DNA of 64,000 nt from Chloroflexota bacterium (GTDB taxonomy: Bacteria; Chloroflexota; Dehalococcoidia; Lucifugimonadales; Lucifugimonadaceae), in contig PBER01000010.1 in assembly GCA_002718455.1 (NCBI GenBank), forward strand, positions 26,016 through 90,015, read 5' to 3'. The position numbers and the translations under genes were made by a program. Under the pieces are notes generated by a model. That model searched no databases, had not been told where the DNA came from, and saw only the letters and a list, made by a program, of their open reading frames with translations. Positions within the stretch are counted from its first letter, which is position 1. Each line of letters starts with the position of its first letter. Positions 9,236 through 18,341 of the stretch are shown piece after piece.

Positions 9236-10103
9236 TTCTCATGGCTGATAATATTTTTCCGGCGAAAGAACTATTTTGTCTAGAATTAAATCTTTGACTA
9301 ATAGATGAATAAATACTGGGTATTGGTACAGAAAGATCTATTGACTCTTTAATTGTCCATCTTCCTTCCCCCGAGTCACTTACTTTAGAATTATAATTGT
9401 TTAATTTGGGGTCTATTTTTAATTCAGATGCTATTAAATCTAATAACCATGATTGAATTACTGAACCAGTTCTCCAATTTTCTGTAATATCCTCAAGTTT
9501 AAATTTAAAATCAGGCTTATTTTTTAATATATCTAAACCTTCTGCTATAGATTGCATCATTCCATATTCAATTCCATTATGAATCATTTTTACATAATGA
9601 CCAGATCCAGATCCTCCTACATATAACCCACCTTTTGAATTTTTATCTGAAAGAGCCACAAATAATTCTTTTATTTCTTCATATATTCTTTTTTCTCCCC
9701 CGATTGTTAAGCAAAATCCATTTTTTAATCCCCAAATACCCCCACTTGTTCCACAATCAATAAAGTGAATATTGTTTTTCTGGCATTTGATAAAATTTTC
9801 TTTTGAATCTTTGTAGAAACTATTACCTCCATCTATTATGATGTCATCATTTCCTAATAAGTTATTTAATTCTTCTATTGTATTATTTGTCACAGACCCA
9901 CTGGGTAACATTAACCAAATAACTTTTTTACCATTAAATTTACTTATTAAGTCTTTTATACTCTTAGTGATTACTATATTTGAATCTATATTGATGGAAA
10001 CATTCTTATTTACGTCGTAACAATAAACCTTAAAATTATTGTTGCTGAGTTTTTCAGCTATTTGAGCACCCATTTTACCTAGCCCAATTACTGCTACTTC
10101 CAT
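9213..10103 (-). CDS. gnd: 6-phosphogluconate dehydrogenase, decarboxylating (short, YqeC/NAD type)
   Basis: AVIGLGKMGAQIAEKL, IDGGNSFYKDS, GTSGGIWG, SGHYVKMIHNGIEYGMMQ. Confidence 0.93.
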   Translation of the reverse strand: MEVAVIGLGKMGAQIAEKLSNNNFKVYCYDVNKNVSINIDSNIVITKSIKDLISKFNGKKVIWLMLPSGSVTNNTIEELNNLLGNDDIIIDGGNSFYKDSKENFIKCQKNNIHFIDCGTSGGIWGLKNGFCLTIGGEKRIYEEIKELFVALSDKNSKGGLYVGGSGSGHYVKMIHNGIEYGMMQSIAEGLDILKNKPDFKFKLEDITENWRTGSVIQSWLLDLIASELKIDPKLNNYNSKVSDSGEGRWTIKESIDLSVPIPSIYSSISQRFNSRQNSSFAGKILSAMRNAFGGHK

Positions 10104-10127
10104 TGGAGACTCCTTTATATATAAAAT

Positions 10128-10985
10128 TTAATTAATTTCTACCTTATTGACCCTATTAGAAGATAGGGTGTGTATATAAGATTCCAAATTAGATTTTATA
10201 TTTTCTATAACTTCATTTTTCATCATTTGTTTTGTACTCCAGGCAATTAAAGCATCTGAGAATATATCGCCATTAATTGCAAAATTCTCTAACCCTATAG
10301 CCTGCGATTCCATAGAGGTTTCGTTTGAGTTGATTTCTAGAATACAATTATTGTTTAAGTCATTATCAATATTAGCTAGACCTATTAGAGTTTTATCAAA
10401 CAATTCATCATCTGTTCTTCTGATACCCCACAAGGTAGGTCTTATACCTTCATTAATAAACTTTTCCATACCTTTGATGATTGTTTCTTTTTCATTTTGG
10501 TTTTGTGACATTTTATAACCATAAAAGATATCAATTATAAATCCTTTATTGTGTAAATTTGCGATATCAATTATATTTTTTATCCTGTCTATTGCCAGCT
10601 CTTCAGCTAATTTACTTCTATTTTCGTCAAAATAAATTCTGACACTGAATAAATTAGGATTGAATATTTTTAATATTTCCAGCACATCTTTTGAATTAGG
10701 AATTGCTAGCCCACCTCTGTTAATATGTTCTACAGATACTACCGTATTAATATTTAATTTCTTGGATGAAAATAAAATACTTTCACATAGGTTAGGTTCA
10801 CACCACAGATACAATTCATGAGGGGTTTTTATTTTTTGTATAGCTTGTAAAATCATGTTGGCAGCTAAATTTGCTCTAAGTTTTTCTGCAGCTGATTTGG
10901 GTCTTGCAGATTCCAAATTACATGATAATACATTTGTCCTATTATCTAGGCCAATAAATATTTTGTTTTCAGAAAGTTGTATCAT
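10128..10985 (-). CDS. Uncharacterised protein, possibly DUF2090/IolC-C-terminal-like TIM barrel
   Basis: VRIYFDEN..., EGIRPTLWGIRRTDDE, ...FAINGDIFSDALIAW resemble the DUF2090 pattern by eye only; inside the PPP cluster, overlapping pgi. Confidence 0.4.
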   Translation of the reverse strand: MIQLSENKIFIGLDNRTNVLSCNLESARPKSAAEKLRANLAANMILQAIQKIKTPHELYLWCEPNLCESILFSSKKLNINTVVSVEHINRGGLAIPNSKDVLEILKIFNPNLFSVRIYFDENRSKLAEELAIDRIKNIIDIANLHNKGFIIDIFYGYKMSQNQNEKETIIKGMEKFINEGIRPTLWGIRRTDDELFDKTLIGLANIDNDLNNNCILEINSNETSMESQAIGLENFAINGDIFSDALIAWSTKQMMKNEVIENIKSNLESYIHTLSSNRVNKVEIN

Positions 10986-12423
10986 TGTTTAGTATTTTAA
11001 ATTGTTTTTTTAGTTCTTCTAAATTAGTCTCTACAAAATAAACTTTTCTCTTCTTTTTTTTCAAAGCTAAATAATCAGCAATGGCTTGTGTTTTAACAAA
11101 CGTATTAAGAGTGTACAACGAATTCGGTATATTTAGGTCCACGTTACCGTGTAAGTTTATAAGTATATTTGTTATTTTGTGTTCGCTTCCTTTAAGCATT
11201 TGCCCAGTAGAGTGAAGATATTGAGGAGCAACATTTATTGAAAGGAAGATATTCTTTTTTGATAAATGTTGTTTTAAAATTTCAAATTTGCTAGAAAAAT
11301 CTACATCTTTATTTAATCCGAAGATACAAAAATTTATTATTTTAAATTTTTCAGGAATTTTCTTTCTAATGATTTTGGATATTTTATCACTAGAATATAC
11401 TTTATATTTAGAATAATCTTTTTCATTACTTGACAATATAATTTGTGTATTTATTTTTGTTTGTTCGACATTCGGTTGATCAAATGGTTGGATTTTTAAA
11501 AGTGATCCAAAAATAGCAATCACATATAACCAAATATGTAATTGATAAAAAAGATTTTCAGGACCTGATAGTTTCACTTCCAATTTTTTAGAATTTAAAA
11601 TGTTGGTATCATTCGAAAAATTAAGATAAGGGAATGGTTTTTTTACATTCATTAAAGGATACAAACCAGAATTGTTTTTACCTGTTGATTCTGAAATTAA
11701 TTGTTCAATCCATTCTTTAACATAATTATTTTTTTCAGAATTTATACCTAGTATCTTTAGCCCTTGATCAAATTGAGAAAACAGAAAGGCTATTTTGGGA
11801 ATTGCAGGGTTATTTTTAGAAATTATTCTACACTCTTTATTTGCTAAATTTATTTGATTGATAATATTCTTTACATTTACCCCTCCTAATATAAAAGGTA
11901 TGATTCCAAAATATGTACATAAACCAAATCTTCCTGGTATTTTTTTTGGAGTTATGAAAGTGTTTTTTTTATCAAACCTACTGTCATAATCATCAGATAT
12001 GAAATAAATATCTTCATGATTTTTTTCACCCAATATAGAATTCAGAATAAATGTCTCAATAGTTTTGCCAGATTTTGAGCAAACAATAATAGCACTTTCT
12101 TGTTCTTTAGAAATTTTTTGTATGAATTTTATTTTTTCGTTCTCAAAATTGTCTAAATAAAAGATTTTTTTTGGAAAATAAAAAGAAGCAATTTTAACTG
12201 AGCTAATTGCACCACCCATACCTATGAAAATATATTTTTTGTAAGATCTAAAACTTTTCTCAATCCCAGTAAAATTTGCTATATTTAGATCATCCATCCA
12301 ATCTAATGGAAATTCTTTGTAAGATTTGAAAGAGCCTTTATTGAAAATTTTTTTAGGTGATCTAAATAATTTTTCAATTATTTTTTGTTCCAAAATTAAA
12401 GATTCAATTTCAGAAATAGTCAT
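10969..12423 (-). CDS. pgi: Glucose-6-phosphate isomerase-like SIS-domain protein (divergent)
   Basis: FIGMGGAISSVKIAS, IVCSKSGKTIET, YLHSTGQMLKGSEHK, NTFVKTQAIADYLAL; directly downstream of tal. Confidence 0.75.
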   Translation of the reverse strand: MTISEIESLILEQKIIEKLFRSPKKIFNKGSFKSYKEFPLDWMDDLNIANFTGIEKSFRSYKKYIFIGMGGAISSVKIASFYFPKKIFYLDNFENEKIKFIQKISKEQESAIIVCSKSGKTIETFILNSILGEKNHEDIYFISDDYDSRFDKKNTFITPKKIPGRFGLCTYFGIIPFILGGVNVKNIINQINLANKECRIISKNNPAIPKIAFLFSQFDQGLKILGINSEKNNYVKEWIEQLISESTGKNNSGLYPLMNVKKPFPYLNFSNDTNILNSKKLEVKLSGPENLFYQLHIWLYVIAIFGSLLKIQPFDQPNVEQTKINTQIILSSNEKDYSKYKVYSSDKISKIIRKKIPEKFKIINFCIFGLNKDVDFSSKFEILKQHLSKKNIFLSINVAPQYLHSTGQMLKGSEHKITNILINLHGNVDLNIPNSLYTLNTFVKTQAIADYLALKKKKRKVYFVETNLEELKKQFKILNNDTTF

Positions 12424-12424
12424 C

Positions 12425-13465
12425 TTATTTTTTTTTGATTGATTTAATTTTTTTATTAACTGTCTCTAATACAGAACTGTAAGAATCTTGAAACAGTTTT
12501 ATTCCATTTAATAATAATTCTTGAGTAATCAAATTTAGATCAAGAATTTTATCTAAATCTTCCATAATCTCAGAATATGTTTCTGATATTTTTAATTTGT
12601 TTATTTTAAAATCTTCCTTTTTTAATAAATCATTTATTGTCTCTAAAGGTAATGTATTTATTGTTCCAGATATTGGTAAATTTTCACAATAATATGCAGG
12701 ATCTAAATCCTCAGCCTTCACACTAGTTGAAGCCCATAAAAGTTTTTGATAATTGTTTTTCATTATTTTTTTTGAGTTTAAATAATGTCCAAATGCCTTG
12801 AAAGAATTTGCAATTCCAATTTTATGAAAGAGTTTATTTGAATTTTCTAGATTCATATCAACGGCGGTATCTATTCTACTGATAAAGAATGAAGCAACAG
12901 ACTTTGAGGAAGTATTTGTTTTTTGAGATTGTAAAAAAGCTTGAAGGCATTTTTTGTATGAATCAAAAGAGAATAATAAAGTTATATTAATATTTATCCC
13001 ACTTTCCAACAAATGCTGTATTGCTGGAAAACCTAAATCAGTTCCAGGAACTTTTATCATCAAATTTTCTCTGTTTACTCTATTCCATAATCTCTTAGCT
13101 TCTTTTATAGTTTCTTCTGTATTATTAGCTAGAAAAGGATCTACTTCTAGTGAAACAAAACCATCAGTTCCTTCAGATTGTTTGTAAATTTTAAATAATA
13201 AATCAGAGGACCTTTGAATATCTCGTATGGCTAATTCTTCAAATACACCTTTTGGATCAGAAATATCATTAGAAATTTCTCTAATTGTTTCATCGTAAAC
13301 TTCTGAAGAGGATATGGCTTTATCAAAAATAGAAGGATTACTAGTAATACCTGTTATTCCTAAATCTATAATTTTTGATAGATCTCCAGAGTCTAACATC
13401 TGTTTACTTATTGAATCTAACCAAATGGATTGATTATTTGATATTAAATTTTTTATGTTTGACAT
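12425..13465 (-). CDS. tal: Transaldolase
   Basis: QSIWLDSISKQMLDSGDL, GITGITSNPSIFDKAI, SLEVDPFLANN, MIKVPGTDLGFPAI, ASTSVKAEDLDPAYY. Confidence 0.92.
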   Translation of the reverse strand: MSNIKNLISNNQSIWLDSISKQMLDSGDLSKIIDLGITGITSNPSIFDKAISSSEVYDETIREISNDISDPKGVFEELAIRDIQRSSDLLFKIYKQSEGTDGFVSLEVDPFLANNTEETIKEAKRLWNRVNRENLMIKVPGTDLGFPAIQHLLESGININITLLFSFDSYKKCLQAFLQSQKTNTSSKSVASFFISRIDTAVDMNLENSNKLFHKIGIANSFKAFGHYLNSKKIMKNNYQKLLWASTSVKAEDLDPAYYCENLPISGTINTLPLETINDLLKKEDFKINKLKISETYSEIMEDLDKILDLNLITQELLLNGIKLFQDSYSSVLETVNKKIKSIKKK

Positions 13466-13924
13466 TTATGAAAAATTATTTTTTTCTATTTGTTGAAGCT
13501 TTTCTTTTCTTCTTTGAAATCTTTTCTCTGGTTTATATTCTGCATTAACGAATGCTTCAACAATCTTGTTCGCTAGTTCTTCTCCAATAATCCTACCACC
13601 TAAACATAATACATTCATATCATCGTGTTCTACACCCTGAGCAGCTGAGTAAGTATCGTGACAGATTGCAGCTCTTACGTTTATGAACTTATTTGCAACA
13701 ACTGATGCTCCTACCCCAGAACCACATAATACAATCCCTTTATCATAGACCCCATGACTTATAGCTTCTGCTACATTTTTTGTTGTATCTGGATAATCAT
13801 CATCGGGAAAATATTCTTTCGAACCTAAATCTTTAACTTCATATCCGGAATTACTCAAAAGATTTATTATTTTGTTTTTTAATTCATAACCACCGTGGTC
13901 AGAACTGATACAAATTTTTACCAT
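13466..13924 (-). CDS. rpiB: Ribose-5-phosphate isomerase B
   Basis: ISSDHGGYELKNKI, GIVLCGSGVGASVVANK, NVLCLGGRIIG. Confidence 0.95.
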   Translation of the reverse strand: MVKICISSDHGGYELKNKIINLLSNSGYEVKDLGSKEYFPDDDYPDTTKNVAEAISHGVYDKGIVLCGSGVGASVVANKFINVRAAICHDTYSAAQGVEHDDMNVLCLGGRIIGEELANKIVEAFVNAEYKPEKRFQRRKEKLQQIEKNNFS

Positions 13925-13929
13925 GTTAA

Positions 13930-15939
13930 TTATTTTATAGAATTTTTTATGATTTTTTTTGTTTTATCAATTATTCTATCTGTTGAGAAACCGAATTTAT
14001 CAAGTACTTCACTTCCTTTTGCTGATTTCCCATAAGTATCCATTGATATTATTGTATCGTTGTTTCGAGTATATTTTTGCCATCCCAGACCAATTCCTGC
14101 TTCAATAGAAATAATCAGTTTGGATTTTTTTGAAATAATTTGCTCTTGATATTCTTTATTTTGTTCATCAAAAATTTCCCAACATGGCATTGAAACTACC
14201 CGTATTTTATACTCAGTGGCAAAATGTTTTGCAGCCTCTATGGTAGGTGCTACTTCTGAACCAGTAGATATAAATGTAATATCTGGGGTACCATCTGAAT
14301 TTTTATAACAAATGTATGCCCCTCTTAAGAAATCTTTTTCGTTAAGTTTTACTTTGGTAATAGATTCAAGGCTTGGGACTGCTTGTCTAGATAAAATCAT
14401 CGCTGAAGGATTTGATCTATTTGTTATTGTTGCCTTCCAAGATAACAAAGTTTCTTTTCTATCTGCGGGTCTGAAAACTTTTAAGTCAGGTATTCCTCTT
14501 AAACTCATAAGCTGAGAAATTGGTTGATGAGTTGGCCCGTCTTCTCCTAATCCTATCGAATCATGAGTAAGTATCCAAATGCTATTAAGCCCTGATAATG
14601 CACTAAGTCTTATAGAGCCTCTCATATAATCAGAAAAAATTAAAAACGTGCCTCCAAATGGTATTAATGACCCATGTGCAGCTATGCCATTTATTATTCC
14701 TCCCATTCCATGTTCCCTCACTCCAAATTTTATATTTCTACCAGTTGGTGATTTTTTGGAGAAATTTCCAGAATTATTAATATTTGTATTTGTTGAAGTT
14801 GTAAGATCTGCAGATCCTCCCAATAGATTAAATAAGCTTTCTGACAGTATGTTTATTGCTAACCCAGATGATGCTCTTGTTGCTTCTGGTTCATTGTTTT
14901 CTTTTATAATTGCATCCAATTCTTTAGCCCATCCATTGGGTAGTTTATTACTCATTAGTAAATTTAATTCTTTATATAAATCAGGGTGTTTCTCCTTATA
15001 TTCAGAGATTTGATTATTCCAGTTATTTTCAAGAATTTCTCCTTCTTTCTTTATAGTGCTCATATGTTCAAGAACTTCGTTTGGAATTTCAAATGGTTTA
15101 TATTCCCAATTTAATTTTTTTCTTGTTAATTCAGTTTCATCTTCTCCTAAAGGTTCCCCATGTGCTGTTTCTTTACCAGATTTATTTGGAGATCCATACC
15201 CTATTGTTGTATTGGCAATTATGAGACTAGGCTGATCTAAATTATTTTTTGCTTTTGTAATTGAGGCTTCTATTACATTAATGTCATTTCCATCAATATT
15301 TTCTGTTACATCCCAACCATAAGCCTTAAACCTTTGCGCAACATTCTCTGTAAAAGCTAAATCGTTTGAACCATCTATTGTTATATTGTTTGAGTCATAA
15401 ATGTAAATGAGTTTACCTAATTTAAGTGTTCCTGCTAATGAAGCGGCTTCAGATGAAATACCTTCTTGAAGATCACCATCTCCTACAATTGCATATATAT
15501 AATGATTGATTATTTGAGAATCGAGATTAAATTTAGAGGATAAAATTTTTTCAGAAATTGCCATTCCTACACCGTTTGCGAATCCTTGGCCAAGAGGACC
15601 AGTCGTTACCTCTATGCCCATTGAAGGATTTATTTCGGGATGTCCTGGTGTTTTGGAATTCATTTGTCTGAAATTTTTTAAATCATCTATAGAATATTTG
15701 TATCCTGATAAAAAAAGAGTTGAATATAATAGTGCAGAAGCATGACCATTAGATAAAATAAATCTATCCCTATTAAAAAACAAAGGGTTTTTTGGATTAT
15801 GTTTTATCATTTTTTTGAAGAGTACATATGCTATCGGTGCAACACCCATAGGAGCCCCCGGATGGCCTGAACTTGCTTGATTAACCTGGTCTATTGATAA
15901 AAACCTTAATGTATTTATTGTTTTTGAAACTATATCCAT
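13930..15939 (-). CDS. tkt: Transketolase
   Basis: NQASSGHPGAPMG, GDGDLQEGISSEAASLAG, TPGHPE, THDSIGLGEDGPTHQP. Confidence 0.96.
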   Translation of the reverse strand: MDIVSKTINTLRFLSIDQVNQASSGHPGAPMGVAPIAYVLFKKMIKHNPKNPLFFNRDRFILSNGHASALLYSTLFLSGYKYSIDDLKNFRQMNSKTPGHPEINPSMGIEVTTGPLGQGFANGVGMAISEKILSSKFNLDSQIINHYIYAIVGDGDLQEGISSEAASLAGTLKLGKLIYIYDSNNITIDGSNDLAFTENVAQRFKAYGWDVTENIDGNDINVIEASITKAKNNLDQPSLIIANTTIGYGSPNKSGKETAHGEPLGEDETELTRKKLNWEYKPFEIPNEVLEHMSTIKKEGEILENNWNNQISEYKEKHPDLYKELNLLMSNKLPNGWAKELDAIIKENNEPEATRASSGLAINILSESLFNLLGGSADLTTSTNTNINNSGNFSKKSPTGRNIKFGVREHGMGGIINGIAAHGSLIPFGGTFLIFSDYMRGSIRLSALSGLNSIWILTHDSIGLGEDGPTHQPISQLMSLRGIPDLKVFRPADRKETLLSWKATITNRSNPSAMILSRQAVPSLESITKVKLNEKDFLRGAYICYKNSDGTPDITFISTGSEVAPTIEAAKHFATEYKIRVVSMPCWEIFDEQNKEYQEQIISKKSKLIISIEAGIGLGWQKYTRNNDTIISMDTYGKSAKGSEVLDKFGFSTDRIIDKTKKIIKNSIK

Positions 15940-16044
15940 ATTATTAAAGGTAGGAATTTGAGGTTGTTTCCAACTCTATTGTATATAAGCGATGTAAAAA
16001 TAAAAGACTAGAAACAAATATATTTATAATAGAACTAAAAAAAA

Positions 16045-16959
16045 TTATGCCTTTGAGAAAGTTTTCATTTTGATAGAGTATAAGGATTTATCTGAAGTTA
16101 TATACAGCTGATCATAATTTGTACCACCAAAACATAAGTTTGCAGTTCTCTGCTCAGGGAGTTGTATTTTAGCTAATAAATCTCCATCTGGCGAAAATAT
16201 TTGAACTCCGTCCCAAGCAGATGAGAAAACATTACCATTTACATCTACCTTGATACCATCAGGAGAACCGGGTCTTGGTTTAGCAAATATTTTTTTGTTT
16301 GAAATTTTATTCTTTGTAACTTTAAAAGAATAAATCATACCCGATTTTCCTGTATCTGTTACATATAAAGTTTTTTCATCAGGTGAAAAAGCTATCCCAT
16401 TTGGTCCTTCTATGTCTGATGTCATTAAGTGAGTTTTGCCATTATTTTCTATCATGTAAACTCCATTAAATCCTAGTTCGCTAGGTGATTGGTACCCTTC
16501 AAAATTAGTTTTTATACCATATTGGGGATCAGTGAACCAAATTGTCCCATCTGATTTAGTTATAAGATCGTTGGGAGAATTTAATTTCTTCTCATCATAT
16601 TTGTTAGAAATTATACTCACTTCTCCATATTCATTGGTTTTGCTTATAGCTCTCCTTCCATGTTCTGCTGAAATTAGGTTTCCTTCTAAATCAGTTGAAT
16701 TCCCATTTGAGAAATTAGATGGGTACCTAAATACACCACTTGAATCATTTTTTGGATCGTAATAAAGCATCCTATTAAATGGGATGTCTGACCAAACTAA
16801 TATTTCTTTACATCTTAGATAAACAGGACCTTCTGCCCATAGGCATCCAACAAATAATTGTTTAATTTCTTTTTTTTGAATAAATAAGTTCTCAGCATCT
16901 TTTTGGAATATCTGGACTTCTTTTTTCAAATCATCTTCATTTCTGAATCTTTTGACCAC
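16045..16959 (-). CDS. SMP-30/gluconolactonase family protein
   Basis: LWAEGPVYL, LNSPNDLITKSDGTIWFTDPQYGI, GPNGIAFSPDEKTLYVTDT, PDGIKVDVNGNVFSSAWDGVQIF. Confidence 0.88.
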   Translation of the reverse strand: MVKRFRNEDDLKKEVQIFQKDAENLFIQKKEIKQLFVGCLWAEGPVYLRCKEILVWSDIPFNRMLYYDPKNDSSGVFRYPSNFSNGNSTDLEGNLISAEHGRRAISKTNEYGEVSIISNKYDEKKLNSPNDLITKSDGTIWFTDPQYGIKTNFEGYQSPSELGFNGVYMIENNGKTHLMTSDIEGPNGIAFSPDEKTLYVTDTGKSGMIYSFKVTKNKISNKKIFAKPRPGSPDGIKVDVNGNVFSSAWDGVQIFSPDGDLLAKIQLPEQRTANLCFGGTNYDQLYITSDKSLYSIKMKTFSKA

Positions 16960-16964
16960 AAGAA

Positions 16965-18338
16965 TTATCCGTTAGTATTTTTTTTCTTAAAAAGATGTTT
17001 TCTTAAATCTCTTGGGGGAAGTTGAATTTCATTCACTTGTTCTACATTAGATAATCTAGAGCAAACCCATTTTGTAAATTCAGAATCTGATCCAATCTTA
17101 GTCGTCTTGTTAGTATCGTACCCAAAAATGTTTTTATAATCGACATTACTATTAATTACTGTGCGTTTCAGATTGTCTTGTCGATGAGTTAGCAATTTAT
17201 AAATTAACTCATCTGACCAATTAGAATTTGAATGTCCCCATAAATCGTCAATAAACAAATATTCTATATTTTTACATCTTTCATATAGCACTCCATTCCC
17301 TTGATTATTTGTGTAACTATTTCTTACGCTTTCTAACAAATTTGACATTTTAGTGAAAAAGATTTCTTTACCTTTTGTTATCAATTCATTAGCTATCGCA
17401 GAGGAAAGATAACTTTTGCCTGATCCCTGAACACCATAAATGAATAGCCACATTGGATTGGATTTTTTGATGAAATCATTCGTTATTTCAATCATGCTTT
17501 TTATTGGAAACTTTTTATCATTTTCATAAGCTTTGAAGACTGTTTTTATATCAGATTTTTTGTGTATTTCTTCAATGCCAGACTTTATTATTTCAATATT
17601 TTTAGATTTAAACTCAATGTTTTCAACTAAATTAGGATCTGAAAATTTCATCTGAAATCTATCATTGAAATCAAATATAGATTTATTCAAGACTATTACA
17701 GTTGGTAATTTTCTGTTGTACCTATAGGTAAATAAATAATCAATTTTTTCTTCCACCCAATTAGAATTAATTTGAGTTCCAAAATCATCGATTATTAAAA
17801 ATGGTGATTCTATTAAAATATTATAAGAATCTTCATCGTTTGTTGAAATTGTAGATCTGATCTCTTCAATGACATTTTGCATCGACTTAAACGTAACTGG
17901 ATTGTTCCTCTTTACACAAGCGTGTGCTATCCCTAATGCCATATGTGTTTTTCCTGTACCTGTTGGTCCAGTTATAATTAACCACCCTCTAGGGTCCTCT
18001 GAATATAGTTTTGCTAATTCTAAATTTTTTGACAAGTTGCGCCCATCCGAAACTCCTATACTACCATCTGTTCTGAAATTATCAAAAGTAAACTCTTTTA
18101 ATTTATCAAGACCAAAAAGTCTCAACTTTAATAAATAATCCAAATTTTGATTTTTTTCATTTTGACATTCACAAGGTATAGCATTCCGACGAGTATTTGC
18201 ATCTTCTCCATCATCTAAGATCCATCTTGCCCCGTTACAAACGAGACATTCATTATCTAAATTTTCAAAATTATCATTAATATTGGGATCAAATTTTTCT
18301 TTATTTATTCTGTTTATGATTTCACTTAAGCTTTCCAT
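16965..18338 (-). CDS. Double-AAA+ DnaC/IstB-like ATPase (putative helicase loader)
   Basis: N-terminal Cx2C...CxC; two Walker A (GPTGTGKT, GVQGSGKS) and two Walker B (FLIIDDFG, YLFIDDLWG) motifs in one ORF; adjacent to dnaB. Confidence 0.82.
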   Translation of the reverse strand: MESLSEIINRINKEKFDPNINDNFENLDNECLVCNGARWILDDGEDANTRRNAIPCECQNEKNQNLDYLLKLRLFGLDKLKEFTFDNFRTDGSIGVSDGRNLSKNLELAKLYSEDPRGWLIITGPTGTGKTHMALGIAHACVKRNNPVTFKSMQNVIEEIRSTISTNDEDSYNILIESPFLIIDDFGTQINSNWVEEKIDYLFTYRYNRKLPTVIVLNKSIFDFNDRFQMKFSDPNLVENIEFKSKNIEIIKSGIEEIHKKSDIKTVFKAYENDKKFPIKSMIEITNDFIKKSNPMWLFIYGVQGSGKSYLSSAIANELITKGKEIFFTKMSNLLESVRNSYTNNQGNGVLYERCKNIEYLFIDDLWGHSNSNWSDELIYKLLTHRQDNLKRTVINSNVDYKNIFGYDTNKTTKIGSDSEFTKWVCSRLSNVEQVNEIQLPPRDLRKHLFKKKNTNG

Positions 18339-18341
18339 TAT

